From positions 62,001-126,000 of the forward strand of contig NZ_JAFMSU010000002.1 of the NCBI RefSeq assembly GCF_017916365.1: a stretch of 64,000 bases of DNA, written 5' to 3'. Source of the DNA: Rufibacter roseolus. Lineage in GTDB: Bacteria > Bacteroidota > Bacteroidia > Cytophagales > Hymenobacteraceae. Position numbers and translations under genes: made by a program. Shown one piece after another: positions 52,187 to 62,758 of this stretch (position 1 is its first letter; the number at the start of each line of letters is the position of its first letter). The notes under the pieces were generated by a model. It did not search any database, was not told the origin of the DNA, and saw only the letters and a list, made by a program, of their open reading frames with translations.

Positions 52187-53395
52187 TTACGTCAAAGGAG
52201 TTTCTTCCATCTGAAGGGCAATCACGCCCGGAAGCTGTTTGCCTTCCATGTACTCCAGTAGCGCGCCGCCGCCGGTAGACACGTAGGAAACATCGTGGCT
52301 GTGGCCCATCTGGGTAACCGCCGCGGCAGAATCACCGCCCCCGATGAGGGAATAGGCGCCGTTTTTAGTAGCCTCAACCACCGCCTCGGCAATGGCTTTG
52401 GTTCCCGTGGCGAAGTTCTCAAACTCGAAAACACCCATCGGGCCGTTCCAAAGGATGGTTTTGGAATTGCGCACTACCTCAGAGAACTGTTCAATGGTGG
52501 CAGGTCCTATGTCCAGGCCCATCCAACCGTCTGGAATGGTGCCGCTGGCTACCACCTGCTTGTTGGCGTTGTTGTCAAAAGCATCGGCGATCACAGTGTC
52601 TGAAGGCAGGTAGAGTTTTACGCCTCTTTCCTCGGCTTTCTTCAGGAGCTCCAGGGTGAAATCCTGCTTGTCTTCTTCTAACAGGGAATTGCCTATGGTA
52701 CCGCCCTGGGCTTTGGCAAAGGTGTAGCTCATGCCGCCGCCAATAATGAGGTTGTCTACGCGGTCCAGCAGCTGCTCAATCACCTGGATTTTATCAGAGA
52801 TCTTGGCGCCGCCCATGATGGCGGTGTACGGACGGTCGGCGTAGCTGAGCACGCGCTGGGCGTTCTCCAGCTCGGCCTGCATCACAGAACCACACACTTT
52901 GTCGTGCGGGAAGTAGTCGGCCACGATGGCGGTGGAAGCATGGGCGCGGTGGGCCGTCCCGAAGGCATCGTTCACGTACACATCGCCCAGTAGGCTCAGT
53001 TTCTCCGCGAAGATCTGGTTGCCCTGCTCTTCCTCTTTGTGGAACCGCAGGTTCTCTACCAGCAGAATCTGGCCAGGCTGCAGGTTGCTGGCCATTTCCA
53101 CGGCTTCACTGCCAATACAATCTTGGGCGAACTGAATGGGCATCTGGAAGACTTCCTCCAGAGGTTTGAGCAGGTGCTTCAACGAATATTTCTCCTCCGG
53201 GCCGCCTTTGGGTCTGCCCAGGTGAGACATCAGCACCACCGAGCCGCCATCATTGAGGATTTTCTTGATGGTAGGCACCGCCGCCCTGATGCGGGTGTCA
53301 TCGGTGATTTCAAAATTGCTGTTCAGAGGTACGTTAAAGTCTACCCGCACCAAGGCCCGCTTGCCCTGGAAATTGTATTGGTCAATGGTTATCAT
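52187..53395 (-). CDS. pgk: Phosphoglycerate kinase
   Basis: 402 aa, standard length. It has RVDFNVPL with the substrate-binding Arg, [21 protein letters not shown] [13 protein letters not shown], and GGAKISDKI, then GPMGVFE and GGGDSAAAV in the nucleotide-binding domain. It makes ATP in glycolysis and runs backwards in gluconeogenesis. It is convergent with recQ. Confidence 0.98.
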   Translation of the reverse strand: MITIDQYNFQGKRALVRVDFNVPLNSNFEITDDTRIRAAVPTIKKILNDGGSVVLMSHLGRPKGGPEEKYSLKHLLKPLEEVFQMPIQFAQDCIGSEAVEMASNLQPGQILLVENLRFHKEEEQGNQIFAEKLSLLGDVYVNDAFGTAHRAHASTAIVADYFPHDKVCGSVMQAELENAQRVLSYADRPYTAIMGGAKISDKIQVIEQLLDRVDNLIIGGGMSYTFAKAQGGTIGNSLLEEDKQDFTLELLKKAEERGVKLYLPSDTVIADAFDNNANKQVVASGTIPDGWMGLDIGPATIEQFSEVVRNSKTILWNGPMGVFEFENFATGTKAIAEAVVEATKNGAYSLIGGGDSAAAVTQMGHSHDVSYVSTGGGALLEYMEGKQLPGVIALQMEETPLT

Positions 53396-53623
53396 AGTCT
53401 GGTAAAGGTTTGATTGTAGCTACGGATTCCCGCCGAAACAGGTCGGGGCAAATATAGTAATTCTATTTTTCTTTGCGCTGTTGCCCTCTATTGAGGAAGA
53501 AACCGGGTTGATGCCTCCGTTTCAGGCCTGTTTTACGGAAAAAGGCACAAAAAGGAGAAATGCCGTTCAGGTAGGTGTAAATGTATCCTTCCCGGAAATG
53601 GCTTGGTACAGCGTTTCCATTTT

Positions 53624-54637
53624 CTAGAATTTAATGACGAGCTTCCCGATGGTGGTGCCGGATTCCAACTGGGCATGGGCCTTTTTGAGGTTCTCGGCCG
53701 TGAGGCCATGCAGGGTCTGGGTAAGGGTGCCTTGCAGAACGCCCTGGTCCAGCAGGTCAGCTACTTGGTTCAGGATGTGGTGCTGTTCTACCATGTCCTC
53801 GGTCTGGAAGGTGGAGCGCGTGTACATCAGTTCCCAGGAGAAGGTCACGCTCTTGCCTTTGATTTTGTTCAATGCAATAGGGGTGGCGCTGCCGGTAATG
53901 GAGGCAATGTGGCCCTGCGGCTTAATGAGATCGGCCATGACGTCCCAGTACTGGTTTGTGTCCACGAAATCCACGATGTAGTCTACGTAGTGGAATCCGG
54001 CTTTTCTCACTTCCTCTGTTAGGTTGCGGTGGTTCACCACGTAATCGGCACCCATTTTCTGGCACCATTCAATGGTCTCAGGTCTGGAGGCTGTGGCAAT
54101 GACGGTGAGTCCCAGCAGTTTCTTGGCCATCTGGATGGCAATGGAACCTACACCGCCCGCGCCACCAATAATGAGCAGGGTTTTGTTCTGGTCCCGCTCA
54201 CGGGAAAGCCGCATGCGGTCAAAGAAGATTTCCCAGGCGGTTAAAGCGGTCAACGGAATAGCTGCGGCGGCTTCATCTGATAAGGTGCTTGGTTTTTTGC
54301 CCACAATGCGCTCGTCTATCAACTGGTACTCAGCGTTGCTGCCTGGCTTGGTGATGTCGCCGGCGTAGTATACTTCATCACCCTCCCGGAACAAAGTCAC
54401 CGCCTCGCCCACAGCTTCTACCACGCCCACGGCATCCCAACCAATGACCTTAGGCTGGTCTAAAACGGTATCCTTGGCAGAATTCTGCCTGATCTTGAAG
54501 TCTACCGGGTTCACCGAGACGGCCCTTACTTTCACCAGTAACTCGTGGCCGCTTGGGGTGGGTTTGTCTATTTCAACATCAATAAAACTGTTGGGGTCTG
54601 AAATGGGGAGAGAGGTTATAAATCCTACTGCTTTCAT
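53624..54637 (-). CDS. Zinc-independent MDR oxidoreductase (quinone reductase/zeta-crystallin type)
   Basis: 337 aa with GWDAVGVVEAVGEAV and the NAD(P)H motif LLIIGGAGGVGSIAIQMAK. The zinc-binding Cys/His cluster of true alcohol dehydrogenases is absent. It belongs to the NADPH-dependent quinone oxidoreductase group. Role: reduction of quinones or enones. It is monocistronic. Confidence 0.9.
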   Translation of the reverse strand: MKAVGFITSLPISDPNSFIDVEIDKPTPSGHELLVKVRAVSVNPVDFKIRQNSAKDTVLDQPKVIGWDAVGVVEAVGEAVTLFREGDEVYYAGDITKPGSNAEYQLIDERIVGKKPSTLSDEAAAAIPLTALTAWEIFFDRMRLSRERDQNKTLLIIGGAGGVGSIAIQMAKKLLGLTVIATASRPETIEWCQKMGADYVVNHRNLTEEVRKAGFHYVDYIVDFVDTNQYWDVMADLIKPQGHIASITGSATPIALNKIKGKSVTFSWELMYTRSTFQTEDMVEQHHILNQVADLLDQGVLQGTLTQTLHGLTAENLKKAHAQLESGTTIGKLVIKF

Positions 54638-54879
54638 AGTTTGAATGGTTTAAGAATAGGGGCACGTTGTCTGGTGCCAACGCTCCCGTTGCTTTTGAAA
54701 AGCTAACTTAGCGCTTTTTTGGTTTATGAAATTGTTACCTAAAAGGCTGGTTAAAATTTCTAAATTTCAACCTTTCACACCTGGGTTAAGAAGGTTCATA
54801 GCGATTAACTTTTATTTTACCGAATTTAAGAGGGACAGTACTTGCCTAACTTAAATGCCTGCTATACCTTTACGCGCAG

Positions 54880-55302
54880 ATGTTAAAGGCTTTCTTCAAA
54901 TATCTTCTGTGTCTGGGTATTCTCCTGTTGGGAGTATACGGCTACCTGTCTGCCCATACCTATAAGGAAAGCACTTTCTTTTCTCCCGTAAGAATCTTAA
55001 CCGGGGTACAACATGCCGGCATTGTCGGTATCCAGCATTCCAGTGATATTCACCTAAAGGCTACCAAACTTGACGTAGCCAGTGGGCATGACAAGATCTC
55101 TCCCTCTGAAACTGAGGTAGAGGATGACAAACTTGTTTCTCCCCAACAGAATCTTGGTAGCAGCTACTTTCTTGCTGCAGTTTACGCCGGCGCCTTAGCC
55201 TTCCTTTTAAGATACCTGCAACAAATCTTACACACTTGTAAGCAGATTGCATTCTTTTCCTGTCACAGGTGGTATCTCCTGTTCCGGGTTTTCCGGATTT
55301 GA
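54880..55302 (+). CDS. Hypothetical membrane protein
   Basis: 140 aa. It has an N-terminal signal-anchor (about 5-25, YLLCLGILLLGVYGYLS), a polar, acidic centre and a second membrane segment (about 98-116), with a Cys/basic C-terminal end. Family not recognised. It lies upstream of the RND efflux operon with 310 nt between. It may be a small inner-membrane protein. Confidence 0.55.
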   Translation: MLKAFFKYLLCLGILLLGVYGYLSAHTYKESTFFSPVRILTGVQHAGIVGIQHSSDIHLKATKLDVASGHDKISPSETEVEDDKLVSPQQNLGSSYFLAAVYAGALAFLLRYLQQILHTCKQIAFFSCHRWYLLFRVFRI

Positions 55303-55612
55303 TTTCCAATTCTCTGAGGTAATTACCCATTACCGCTCACTTCCTTAGTTGCCATTCACCAGCTAGCAGGATGCTTCCTGGCGGCACAAGTGTAAGTACA
55401 CATTTTAAAAAGTTTATGGACTGCGTATTCTGCTCCTGCAGCAAACGCGCAAACACCCAGACGGGCGATATCCATTGCCTGTGTTATTCCTGAAAAATCC
55501 TTTCTGATAAGTGCCTTACCCGCGGGTTGCTGCGGGCAGGCACGGGTGTATCTGCGATACACTTCTTAGGAGAAATCATCAACCAACCCTTTTACAATAA
55601 TTCCAAAACAGT
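55303..55612. other. Intergenic region before the RND operon
   Basis: No strong gene. It holds a Cys-rich micro-ORF (55416-55493) and probably the promoter of the efflux operon. Confidence 0.4.
55416..55493 (+). CDS. Possible 25-aa Cys-rich micro-ORF
   Basis: ATG at 55416 opens 25 codons with five Cys in the pattern CxxCxC...CxC, suggesting a small metal-binding peptide. No clear ribosome-binding site. Cys-rich patterns can arise by chance, so this is speculative. Confidence 0.18.
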   Translation: MDCVFCSCSKRANTQTGDIHCLCYS

Positions 55613-56695
55613 ATGAAGAGAATTTTCATGCTCGTGGGCTTGTGTGCCTTATTGTGGCAGACGGGCTGCCAGTCAGAGAAAGTAGAGAAAGAAGAGGAGA
55701 CTAGCTTTTTAGTCACCAGTCCTCTGGCAAAAGACACCTTGATTACCAAGGAATACGTGAGCCAAATCCGCTCCATCAGCCACATTGAAGTTAGGGCCTT
55801 GGAAAAAGGCTACCTGCAGAAAATCTTTGTGGACGAAGGACAGCACGTGAAAAAGGGACAGCTCATGTTCCAGATCATGCCGGTGATGTACCAGGCCGAG
55901 TTGCAGAAAGCCCAGGCCGAAGCCAGTTTCGCGGAGATTGAGTACCAGAACACCAAAAAGCTGGCCTCCAACAACGTGGTGGCACCCGGTGAATTGGCCA
56001 TGGCGAAGGCCAAACTGAACAAGGCCAAAGCCGAGGTGAGCCTGGCCCAGGTGCATCTGGGATTCACCCAGATCAGAGCCCCGTTTGACGGCATCATGGA
56101 CCACTTTCAAGTACGGTTGGGTAGTCTGGTAGACGAGGGCGATCTGCTGACCACCCTTTCAGACAACAGCCAGATGTGGGTGTACTTCAACGTGCCCGAG
56201 GCCGAATACCTGGATTATAAAACGAGCCAGCACAGTGAGAACCAGACCCAGGTTAAGCTTGAAATGGCCAACCGCCAGGTGTTTGACTACGCCGGTGTGG
56301 TGCAAACCATAGAGGCTGACTTCAACAACGAGACCGGGAACATTGCGTTCCGGGCCACCTTCCCTAACCCTAAAGGCCTGCTGCGCCACGGCGAGACCGG
56401 CAACATCCTCATGGAAGTGCCCATGAAGAACGCCCTGCTCATTCCGCAGAAAGCCACCTTTGAGGTCCTGGACAAGAAGTACGTCTATGTGCTGGACAAA
56501 AACAACGTGCTGCGCTCACGCGAAATCACCGTTGCCGCCGAGTTGCCGCACATCTATGTGGTGCAGAAAGGTTTGTCAGCCAATGACAAGATCCTGCTGG
56601 AAGGTTTGCGTTTAGTGCGCGAAAACGAAAAAATACACTCAAAATACGTGGAGCCTAAAACTGTCCTATCTCAGCTGAATTTGTATGCTGAGTAA
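55613..56695 (+). CDS. RND efflux periplasmic adaptor (membrane fusion protein)
   Basis: 360 aa with a lipobox (TGC, near residues 17-19), the split lipoyl halves (VRALEKGYLQKIFVDEGQHVKKGQLMFQI and LGFTQIRAPFDGIMDHFQVRLGSLVDEG) around a helical hairpin, then a beta-barrel and membrane-proximal domain. It links the inner-membrane pump with the outer-membrane factor. It starts an operon of three. Confidence 0.95.
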   Translation: MKRIFMLVGLCALLWQTGCQSEKVEKEEETSFLVTSPLAKDTLITKEYVSQIRSISHIEVRALEKGYLQKIFVDEGQHVKKGQLMFQIMPVMYQAELQKAQAEASFAEIEYQNTKKLASNNVVAPGELAMAKAKLNKAKAEVSLAQVHLGFTQIRAPFDGIMDHFQVRLGSLVDEGDLLTTLSDNSQMWVYFNVPEAEYLDYKTSQHSENQTQVKLEMANRQVFDYAGVVQTIEADFNNETGNIAFRATFPNPKGLLRHGETGNILMEVPMKNALLIPQKATFEVLDKKYVYVLDKNNVLRSREITVAAELPHIYVVQKGLSANDKILLEGLRLVRENEKIHSKYVEPKTVLSQLNLYAE

Positions 56696-56720
56696 GCGGG
56701 TATCCTAAAAACCAGAAGAC

Positions 56721-59700
56721 ATGTTTAGCAAGTTCATACGCAGACCCGTATTCGCTATCGTAATATCGGTCATGATCGTTTTTGTGGGTGGCTTGGCCAT
56801 CCGGAAACTGCCTATTTCCCAGTTCCCGGACATTGCACCCACCACCGTCAATATCTTTATCGCTTACCCCGGCTCCAGTGCCGATGTGCTGGTCAAATCC
56901 ACCCTGATTTCTCTGGAACAGGCCATAAACGGGGTGGAAGGCATGCGCTACATCGCTACGGATGCCACCAGTGCCGGTGAGGCTACCCTTAGGATTATCT
57001 TCGAGCCCGGCACCGACCCCAATGATGCGGTGGTGCGGGTGAAAACCAGGGTAGATCAGGTGATGCCGCTCCTCCCGGAATTGGTACAGCGCGAAGGGGT
57101 GGTAATTACCCCGGTGCAGCCCAGTATGTTGATGTACGTCAACCTCTACTCCAAGAATGAGAGCATGGACGAGAAGTTCCTGTTCAACTACGCCACCGTG
57201 AAGATGATCCCCGAGATCCAGCGGATCAAAGGGGTAGCCAGGGCCCAGATCCTGGGTAGCCGCCGCTATGCCATGCGTGTTTGGCTGAACCCAGACCGGA
57301 TGCGGGCCTACAACATCTCCGTGGAGGAAGTGATGAAAGCCCTGGGTGAGCAAAGCATCATCGGCCGTCCGGGCCGCATTGGGCAAAGCTCCGGTATTGC
57401 CGCACAGTCACTGGAATATGTGCTCACCTACAAAGGCCGGTACAACAAACCAGAGGAGTATGAAAACGTCATCATCCGGGCCAACTCCCAGGGCGAAAGC
57501 ATCCTCCTGAGGGATATTGCCAAAGTAGAGCTGGGCAGTGAATTCTTCGATATATACTCCAACCTGGACGGTCACCCATCCGCGGCGATTGTCTTGAAGC
57601 AGAACTACGGCAGCAACGCCAGCAATGTGATTGCCGATGTGAAAGCCCAGCTGGAGGAAATGAAACCCTACTTCCCTCCGGGAATGGATTACAAAATCAG
57701 CTATGACGTTTCCAAGTTCCTGGATGCCTCAATTGAACAGGTGGTGCATACCCTGCGTGACGCTTTCATTCTGGTAGCCATTGTAGTGTTCATCTTCCTG
57801 GGCGATTGGCGTTCTACTTTGATTCCTATCCTTGCGGTGCCAGTATCCTTAATTGGAGCGTTCTTCGTGATTCAGTTCTTCGGGCTATCCATTAACCTGG
57901 TGACGCTCTTTGCCTTGGTATTGGCCATTGGTATTGTGGTGGATGACGCCATTGTGGTAGTGGAAGCCGTCCACGCCAAGATGGAGGAAGAGCCGCATCT
58001 ATCGCCGTTTAGTGCGGTGAAGAAAGTGCTGGGCGAAATTAGCGGTGCGATCATCGCCATCACGGCGGTAATGGTGTCTGTGTTCCTGCCTATCTCCTTT
58101 ATGACCGGTCCGGTGGGTACGTTCTACCGGCAGTTCTCCATCACCATGGCCAGCTCTATTGTAATCTCGGCGCTGATTGCGCTCACGCTTACGCCGGTGC
58201 TGTGCGCCATGCTATTGAAAAACCACCACGGGCACGCCAAAAAGAGCAATGTCTTTACCAGAGCCCTGGACAGTTTTAACCGTGGTTTTGATAAAATGAC
58301 CGGAAAATACGTGGGCTTATTGAAGTCCATCGTGAGCAGAAGATGGCTTACGTTTGGGGTGTTGCTGGCCTTCTGCGCCGGTATCTTCATCGAGAACCAG
58401 ATGGTGCCATCGGGTTTCATCCCGAACGAAGACCAAAGCACCATTTACGCCATCATCCAGACGCCTCCGGGTTCCACACTGGAGAAAACAAACCAGGTCT
58501 CTCAGAAGCTGCAGAAAGTCTGCGAGGAGATTGACGGGGTAGAATCGGTGTCTTCTTTGGCCGGTTACGAGATCATGACCGAAGGACGCGGTTCTAACGC
58601 GGGTACCTGTTTGATCAACCTGAAAGACTGGTCAGACCGCAAGCACACCGTGAAAGAGATCATGGAAGAGCTGGAGGAGAAATCCAAAGGACTGGGCGCG
58701 GTGATTGAGTTCTTTGAGCCACCCGCAATCCCGGGCTTCGGTTCTTCCGGCGGTTTCTCCATGCGTTTGCTGGACAAAAAATCGGATACCGATTACCACG
58801 AGTTCGATAAGATCAACCAGGAGTTCATGGACAACCTACGCAAGCGACCTGAGCTTTCGGGTCTGTTCACCTTCTTCGCGGCCAATTATCCGCAGTACGA
58901 ACTGGAGATTGACAACAACAAGGCCATGCAAAAGGGTGTGTCTATTGGCCGAGCCATGGATAACCTCAACATCTTGATTGGTTCTACTTATGAGCAGGGC
59001 TTCACCAAGTTCAACCAGTTCTTCAAAGTGTACGTGCAGTCAGACCCCAAATTCAGAAGACTTCCGTCTGACCTGTTGAATCTGTATGTGAAGAACGAGG
59101 CGGGGGAAATGGTGCCTTACTCGGCGTTCATGAAGCTGAAAAAGTCGCAGGGACCCAATGAGATCACCCGTTTCAACATGTACAACTCGGCCTCCATCCA
59201 AGGACAACCGGCCAAGGGCTATACCACCGCCGATGCCATCCGCGCCATCCAGGAGGTAGCCGCTAAGTCTCTGCCTAAGGGCTATGATATTGCCTGGGAA
59301 GGTCTGTCTTACGATGAGTCTATCCGGGGAAACGAGTCTATCTACGTCTTCGCGATTGTGGTGGCCTTCGTTTACTTCGTGTTGGCTGCGCAGTACGAGA
59401 GCTTTATCATTCCGTTGGCGGTGGTGTTCTCGCTGCCGGTAGGGGTGTTCGGGTCGTTCATGGTGCTGCAGATGATGGGGCTGGAAAACAACATCTACGC
59501 GCAGATCGGGCTTATCATGCTGGTGGGGCTTTTGGGTAAAAACGCGGTGTTGATTGTGGAGTTTGCCGTGCTCAAGCGACAGCAGGGTTACTCAATTCTG
59601 GAGGCCGCCATTGAAGGCGCCAAAGTGCGTTTCCGGCCTATTTTGATGACTTCGTTCGCTTTCATAGCCGGTTTGATTCCGTTGGTAATTGCAACCGGCG

Positions 59701-59927
59701 CCGGGGCCATCGGGAACCGGACCATTGGGGCTTCTGCCATGGGCGGGATGCTGTTCGGTACCATTTTCGGGGTGATTATCGTGCCGGGCTTGTACTACAT
59801 CTTCGCCAAAATGGCCGATGGTCGTCACCTGATCAAAGACGAAGAAGAAAGTCCTTTAACGGAAGACTACGTGCATGCCATTGACAGTTTTCCCCAACCT
59901 TTAGAAACCGAAATCAATGCTCACTAA
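56721..59927 (+). CDS. RND family efflux pump, hydrophobe/amphiphile (HAE1) type
   Basis: 1068 aa with 12 predicted membrane helices in the usual 1+5+1+5 arrangement. It starts FSKFIRRPVFAIVISVMIVFVG. The proton-relay DD occurs in GIVVDDAIVVVEAV and GKNAVLIVEFAV lies in the second half. The length matches AcrB-like multidrug exporters. It exports drugs or toxic compounds using the proton gradient. The start of the next gene overlaps its end by 11 nt. Confidence 0.97.
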   Translation: MFSKFIRRPVFAIVISVMIVFVGGLAIRKLPISQFPDIAPTTVNIFIAYPGSSADVLVKSTLISLEQAINGVEGMRYIATDATSAGEATLRIIFEPGTDPNDAVVRVKTRVDQVMPLLPELVQREGVVITPVQPSMLMYVNLYSKNESMDEKFLFNYATVKMIPEIQRIKGVARAQILGSRRYAMRVWLNPDRMRAYNISVEEVMKALGEQSIIGRPGRIGQSSGIAAQSLEYVLTYKGRYNKPEEYENVIIRANSQGESILLRDIAKVELGSEFFDIYSNLDGHPSAAIVLKQNYGSNASNVIADVKAQLEEMKPYFPPGMDYKISYDVSKFLDASIEQVVHTLRDAFILVAIVVFIFLGDWRSTLIPILAVPVSLIGAFFVIQFFGLSINLVTLFALVLAIGIVVDDAIVVVEAVHAKMEEEPHLSPFSAVKKVLGEISGAIIAITAVMVSVFLPISFMTGPVGTFYRQFSITMASSIVISALIALTLTPVLCAMLLKNHHGHAKKSNVFTRALDSFNRGFDKMTGKYVGLLKSIVSRRWLTFGVLLAFCAGIFIENQMVPSGFIPNEDQSTIYAIIQTPPGSTLEKTNQVSQKLQKVCEEIDGVESVSSLAGYEIMTEGRGSNAGTCLINLKDWSDRKHTVKEIMEELEEKSKGLGAVIEFFEPPAIPGFGSSGGFSMRLLDKKSDTDYHEFDKINQEFMDNLRKRPELSGLFTFFAANYPQYELEIDNNKAMQKGVSIGRAMDNLNILIGSTYEQGFTKFNQFFKVYVQSDPKFRRLPSDLLNLYVKNEAGEMVPYSAFMKLKKSQGPNEITRFNMYNSASIQGQPAKGYTTADAIRAIQEVAAKSLPKGYDIAWEGLSYDESIRGNESIYVFAIVVAFVYFVLAAQYESFIIPLAVVFSLPVGVFGSFMVLQMMGLENNIYAQIGLIMLVGLLGKNAVLIVEFAVLKRQQGYSILEAAIEGAKVRFRPILMTSFAFIAGLIPLVIATGAGAIGNRTIGASAMGGMLFGTIFGVIIVPGLYYIFAKMADGRHLIKDEEESPLTEDYVHAIDSFPQPLETEINAH

Positions 59928-61350
59928 AAGAATAAGGAATTGGTTTGGGATCACGTTGGTAGCCCTTACCTATACCGCCTGCAGCGTACCCACGCTGGTG
60001 CAGAAATCAGAAAACAGAACAGTACCTGCGAGTTTCAACAACTCGCAGGATACTACCAACACCGCCCAAGCCAAGTGGAAGGACTTCTTCACCGATCCTA
60101 ACCTGGCCTCGCTCATTGACACTGCTCTGCACAACAACCAGGAGCTGAACATCACCTTGCAGGAAATTGAGATTACCAGAAATGAGGTAAGAGCCAGAAA
60201 AGGGGAGTACCTGCCCTCGGTGGGCTTGCGGGCTGGAGCAGGCGTAGACAAAGTGGCCCGGTTCACCAACATCGGGGCGCTGGAAGCCACCACCGACATT
60301 GAGCCCGGAAGAGAGATGCCGGAGCCGTTGCAGGATTACCTGGTGGGCGCCTTTGCAACCTGGGAGGTAGATGTTTGGCATAAACTGCGCAACGCCAAGA
60401 AAGCAGCCGTAAACCGGTACCTCTCCTCGGTAGAAGGACGGAACTTCATGCAGACGAACCTCATTTCTGAGATCGCGAACTCCTATTATGAGCTGCTGGC
60501 CCTGGACAACCAACTGGCCATTGTGAAGCAGAACATAGAGATCCAGAGCAACGCCCTCAGAATTGTGAAACTGCAGAAAGAAGCCGCCCGGGTGACCGAG
60601 TTGCCGGTGCGAAGGTTCCAGGCTCAGGTATTGAACACACAAAGTCTGCAATACGAGATTCAGCAGAAGATCACCGAGACCGAGAACCGCATCAATTTCC
60701 TGGTAGGCCGGTTCCCGCAGCCGGTGCAACGGAATACCCAGGATTTTGCCAGCTTAACGCCTAAGGTTGTGAATGCCGGAGTTCCGGCGCAGCTACTTGC
60801 CAACCGGCCAGACATCAGGCAAGCCGAACTGGATTTGGCGGCGGCTAAACTGGATGTACAGGTAGCCAGAGCCAGGTTTTATCCATCCGTTGGAATCTCG
60901 GCAGGGGTAGGTTTACAGGCCTTTAATCCAACCTTTCTGCTGAAACCTGAGTCCATGCTGTTGTCCCTGGCCGGCGATGTTGCCGCGCCGTTGGTGAATA
61001 GAAATGGCATTAAGGCCGTTTACGCCAGCGCCAATGCCCGGCAAATCCAGGCGGTTTACAACTACGAGCGCACTATCCTGAACGCTTACGTGGAAGTAGC
61101 GAACCAGCTTGCCAAGATCAGCAACCTGGAGAAAAGCTATAACTTGAAGTCCAGGGAAGTGGAGGCGCTTACCCAATCCATTGATATCTCAAACACCCTG
61201 TTCAATTCTGCCCGGGCAGATTACATGGAAGTGCTCCTGACCCAGCGCGATGCCCTGGAGTCTAGGTTTGACCTGGTTGAAACCAAAATGCACCAAATGA
61301 ATGCCATGGTAAATGTGTACAGGGCGTTGGGCGGCGGTTGGGCTCAATAA
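59917..61350 (+). CDS. TolC/OprM-type outer-membrane efflux factor
   Basis: 477 aa lipoprotein with a lipobox (YTAC, near residues 19-22), the typical OprM helical repeats (LIDTALHNNQELNITLQEIEI, LLANRPDIRQAELDLAAAKLDV) and the repeated outer-membrane-efflux signature. It overlaps the pump gene by 11 nt. It forms the outer-membrane channel of the tripartite pump. A terminator follows at 61399. Confidence 0.96.
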   Translation: MLTKRIRNWFGITLVALTYTACSVPTLVQKSENRTVPASFNNSQDTTNTAQAKWKDFFTDPNLASLIDTALHNNQELNITLQEIEITRNEVRARKGEYLPSVGLRAGAGVDKVARFTNIGALEATTDIEPGREMPEPLQDYLVGAFATWEVDVWHKLRNAKKAAVNRYLSSVEGRNFMQTNLISEIANSYYELLALDNQLAIVKQNIEIQSNALRIVKLQKEAARVTELPVRRFQAQVLNTQSLQYEIQQKITETENRINFLVGRFPQPVQRNTQDFASLTPKVVNAGVPAQLLANRPDIRQAELDLAAAKLDVQVARARFYPSVGISAGVGLQAFNPTFLLKPESMLLSLAGDVAAPLVNRNGIKAVYASANARQIQAVYNYERTILNAYVEVANQLAKISNLEKSYNLKSREVEALTQSIDISNTLFNSARADYMEVLLTQRDALESRFDLVETKMHQMNAMVNVYRALGGGWAQ

Positions 61351-61814
61351 GGAAGTACACAAAAGACCAGATTTGTTTTGAGGCCAGTTTTGAAAAAAGG
61401 AAGCCCCTTTCACAAGGTAGTGAAAGGGGCTTCCTTTTTATTTTTTCATCTGACTCAGGAAATAGTTTGTCCAAATCAAATGAGGATTAAGGGGCTTGTT
61501 AGAATTACGGCTTAGGTTTGGTTAAGGCATCAAGGCAGGAAAGGGTTTGCAAAACAAGCTGATTCCTATTACCTTAATACTGGGCTAAGGCCTTAATAGC
61601 CATGATTGTACCTAAAGCGGCAGTTGGTTTACCACCTAAAATTAGCTATTCTGATTCTGGGCTGTTTTTGGTAAATAAAGCAAAACCCGGATTTCCTGAT
61701 CCGACAAAGGAATTACCGGCCTTATCCTAAGCCTCCCCAAGGTATTTACCTCCAATACCTGATCACGTGAAAAGTTTGCTAAATCCTGCTTTTTAGTATT
61801 TAAAAACTAGTCAC
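61351..61814. other. Intergenic region after the RND operon
   Basis: 464 bases with the terminator at 61399-61440. The rest is AT-rich and noncoding as far as I can see; it probably holds the promoter of the methyltransferase gene. Confidence 0.5.
61399..61440 (+). terminator. Terminator of the RND efflux operon
   Basis: GGAAGCCCCTTTCAC and GTGAAAGGGGCTTCC pair perfectly around AAGGTA, followed by TTTTTA. Confidence 0.95.
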
Positions 61815-62648
61815 ATGTTTCAAACCACAGAACAAATCAACCCCAACAAAGCCTTATGGGAAAAAGGCGATTTCACCCAACTAGCCGAAACCATGCGCGA
61901 AAGCGGGGCGGCTTTGGTAGACAAACTGGGCATTAAAAAAGGCATGCGCGTGCTGGACCTTGGCTGCGGAGATGGAACCACAGCTTTGCCAGAAGCAAGG
62001 TTAGGCGCTAACGTATTAGGCGTTGACATTGCCCGTAACCTGGTAGCCGCCGGGAACAAACGGGCAAAAGCCGAGGGACTCACCAACTGTACTTTTCAGG
62101 AGGGAGATGCAACTGATTTGCATGACCTGCAGGACCACACCTTTGACCTAGTGGTCAGCATTTTCGGGGCGATGTTCGCTCCCCGGCCATATGACGTAGC
62201 GCGGGAGATGGTCAGGGTTACCAAGCCAGGAGGGAGGATTGTCATGGGAAACTGGATTCCTGGCGACCCTACGTTGGTAGCGCAAATTCTGAGAATCAGT
62301 TCTGCCTACACCCCGCCTCCGCCCGAAGGATTTGTAAGTCCCATGCTGTGGGGCCAGGAAGATCAGGTCATTGAACGTTTCGGGAAAGCAGGCATACCAA
62401 AGGAAAACATCTCTTTTACCAGGGACACTTTTACTTTTGCAGCCCCATATCCGCCCTCAGAGTTCCTGGGGAAATTCAGGGATTACTACGGCCCCACCAT
62501 GAATGCCTTTGAAGCCGCACAAAAGAATGGAAAAGCCCAGGACCTGCAGCGTGATTTAGAAGAACTGTTCAAAAGCCAGAACAAAAGCACCTCTGAGAAC
62601 AGTACCTCTATTCCGGCTACTTACTTAAGGGTTACGGTGCAATGCTAA
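61815..62648 (+). CDS. Class I SAM-dependent methyltransferase (UbiE-like)
   Basis: 277 aa with motif I VLDLGCGDGTTALPEARLGANVLGVDIA and post-I TFQEGDATDLHD, then a motif resembling VVSIFGAMFAPRPYDVAREMVRVTKPGGRIVMGNW. It methylates an unknown small molecule. It stands alone, with a palindromic element downstream at 62701. Confidence 0.9.
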   Translation: MFQTTEQINPNKALWEKGDFTQLAETMRESGAALVDKLGIKKGMRVLDLGCGDGTTALPEARLGANVLGVDIARNLVAAGNKRAKAEGLTNCTFQEGDATDLHDLQDHTFDLVVSIFGAMFAPRPYDVAREMVRVTKPGGRIVMGNWIPGDPTLVAQILRISSAYTPPPPEGFVSPMLWGQEDQVIERFGKAGIPKENISFTRDTFTFAAPYPPSEFLGKFRDYYGPTMNAFEAAQKNGKAQDLQRDLEELFKSQNKSTSENSTSIPATYLRVTVQC

Positions 62649-62700
62649 GTTAACAGGCTGTTCGACCTGTTTTCAAGCCGTTTTAAAGAAAATTACCCAA

Positions 62701-62758
62701 AGCAACCATGTAAACGGCGGCAAGTTCGTTGGCCATAGCTGCCGTTTACATGGTTGCT
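62701..62758. repeat. Palindromic element flanking the GNAT gene (TAAACGGC type)
   Basis: AGCAACCATGTAAACGGC and its exact reverse complement GCCGTTTACATGGTTGCT, with a 22-nt spacer. It holds the stop codon of the GNAT gene and may terminate both converging genes. It shares the TAAACGrC and CGTTTACA ends with the element at 63220-63270. Confidence 0.7.
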
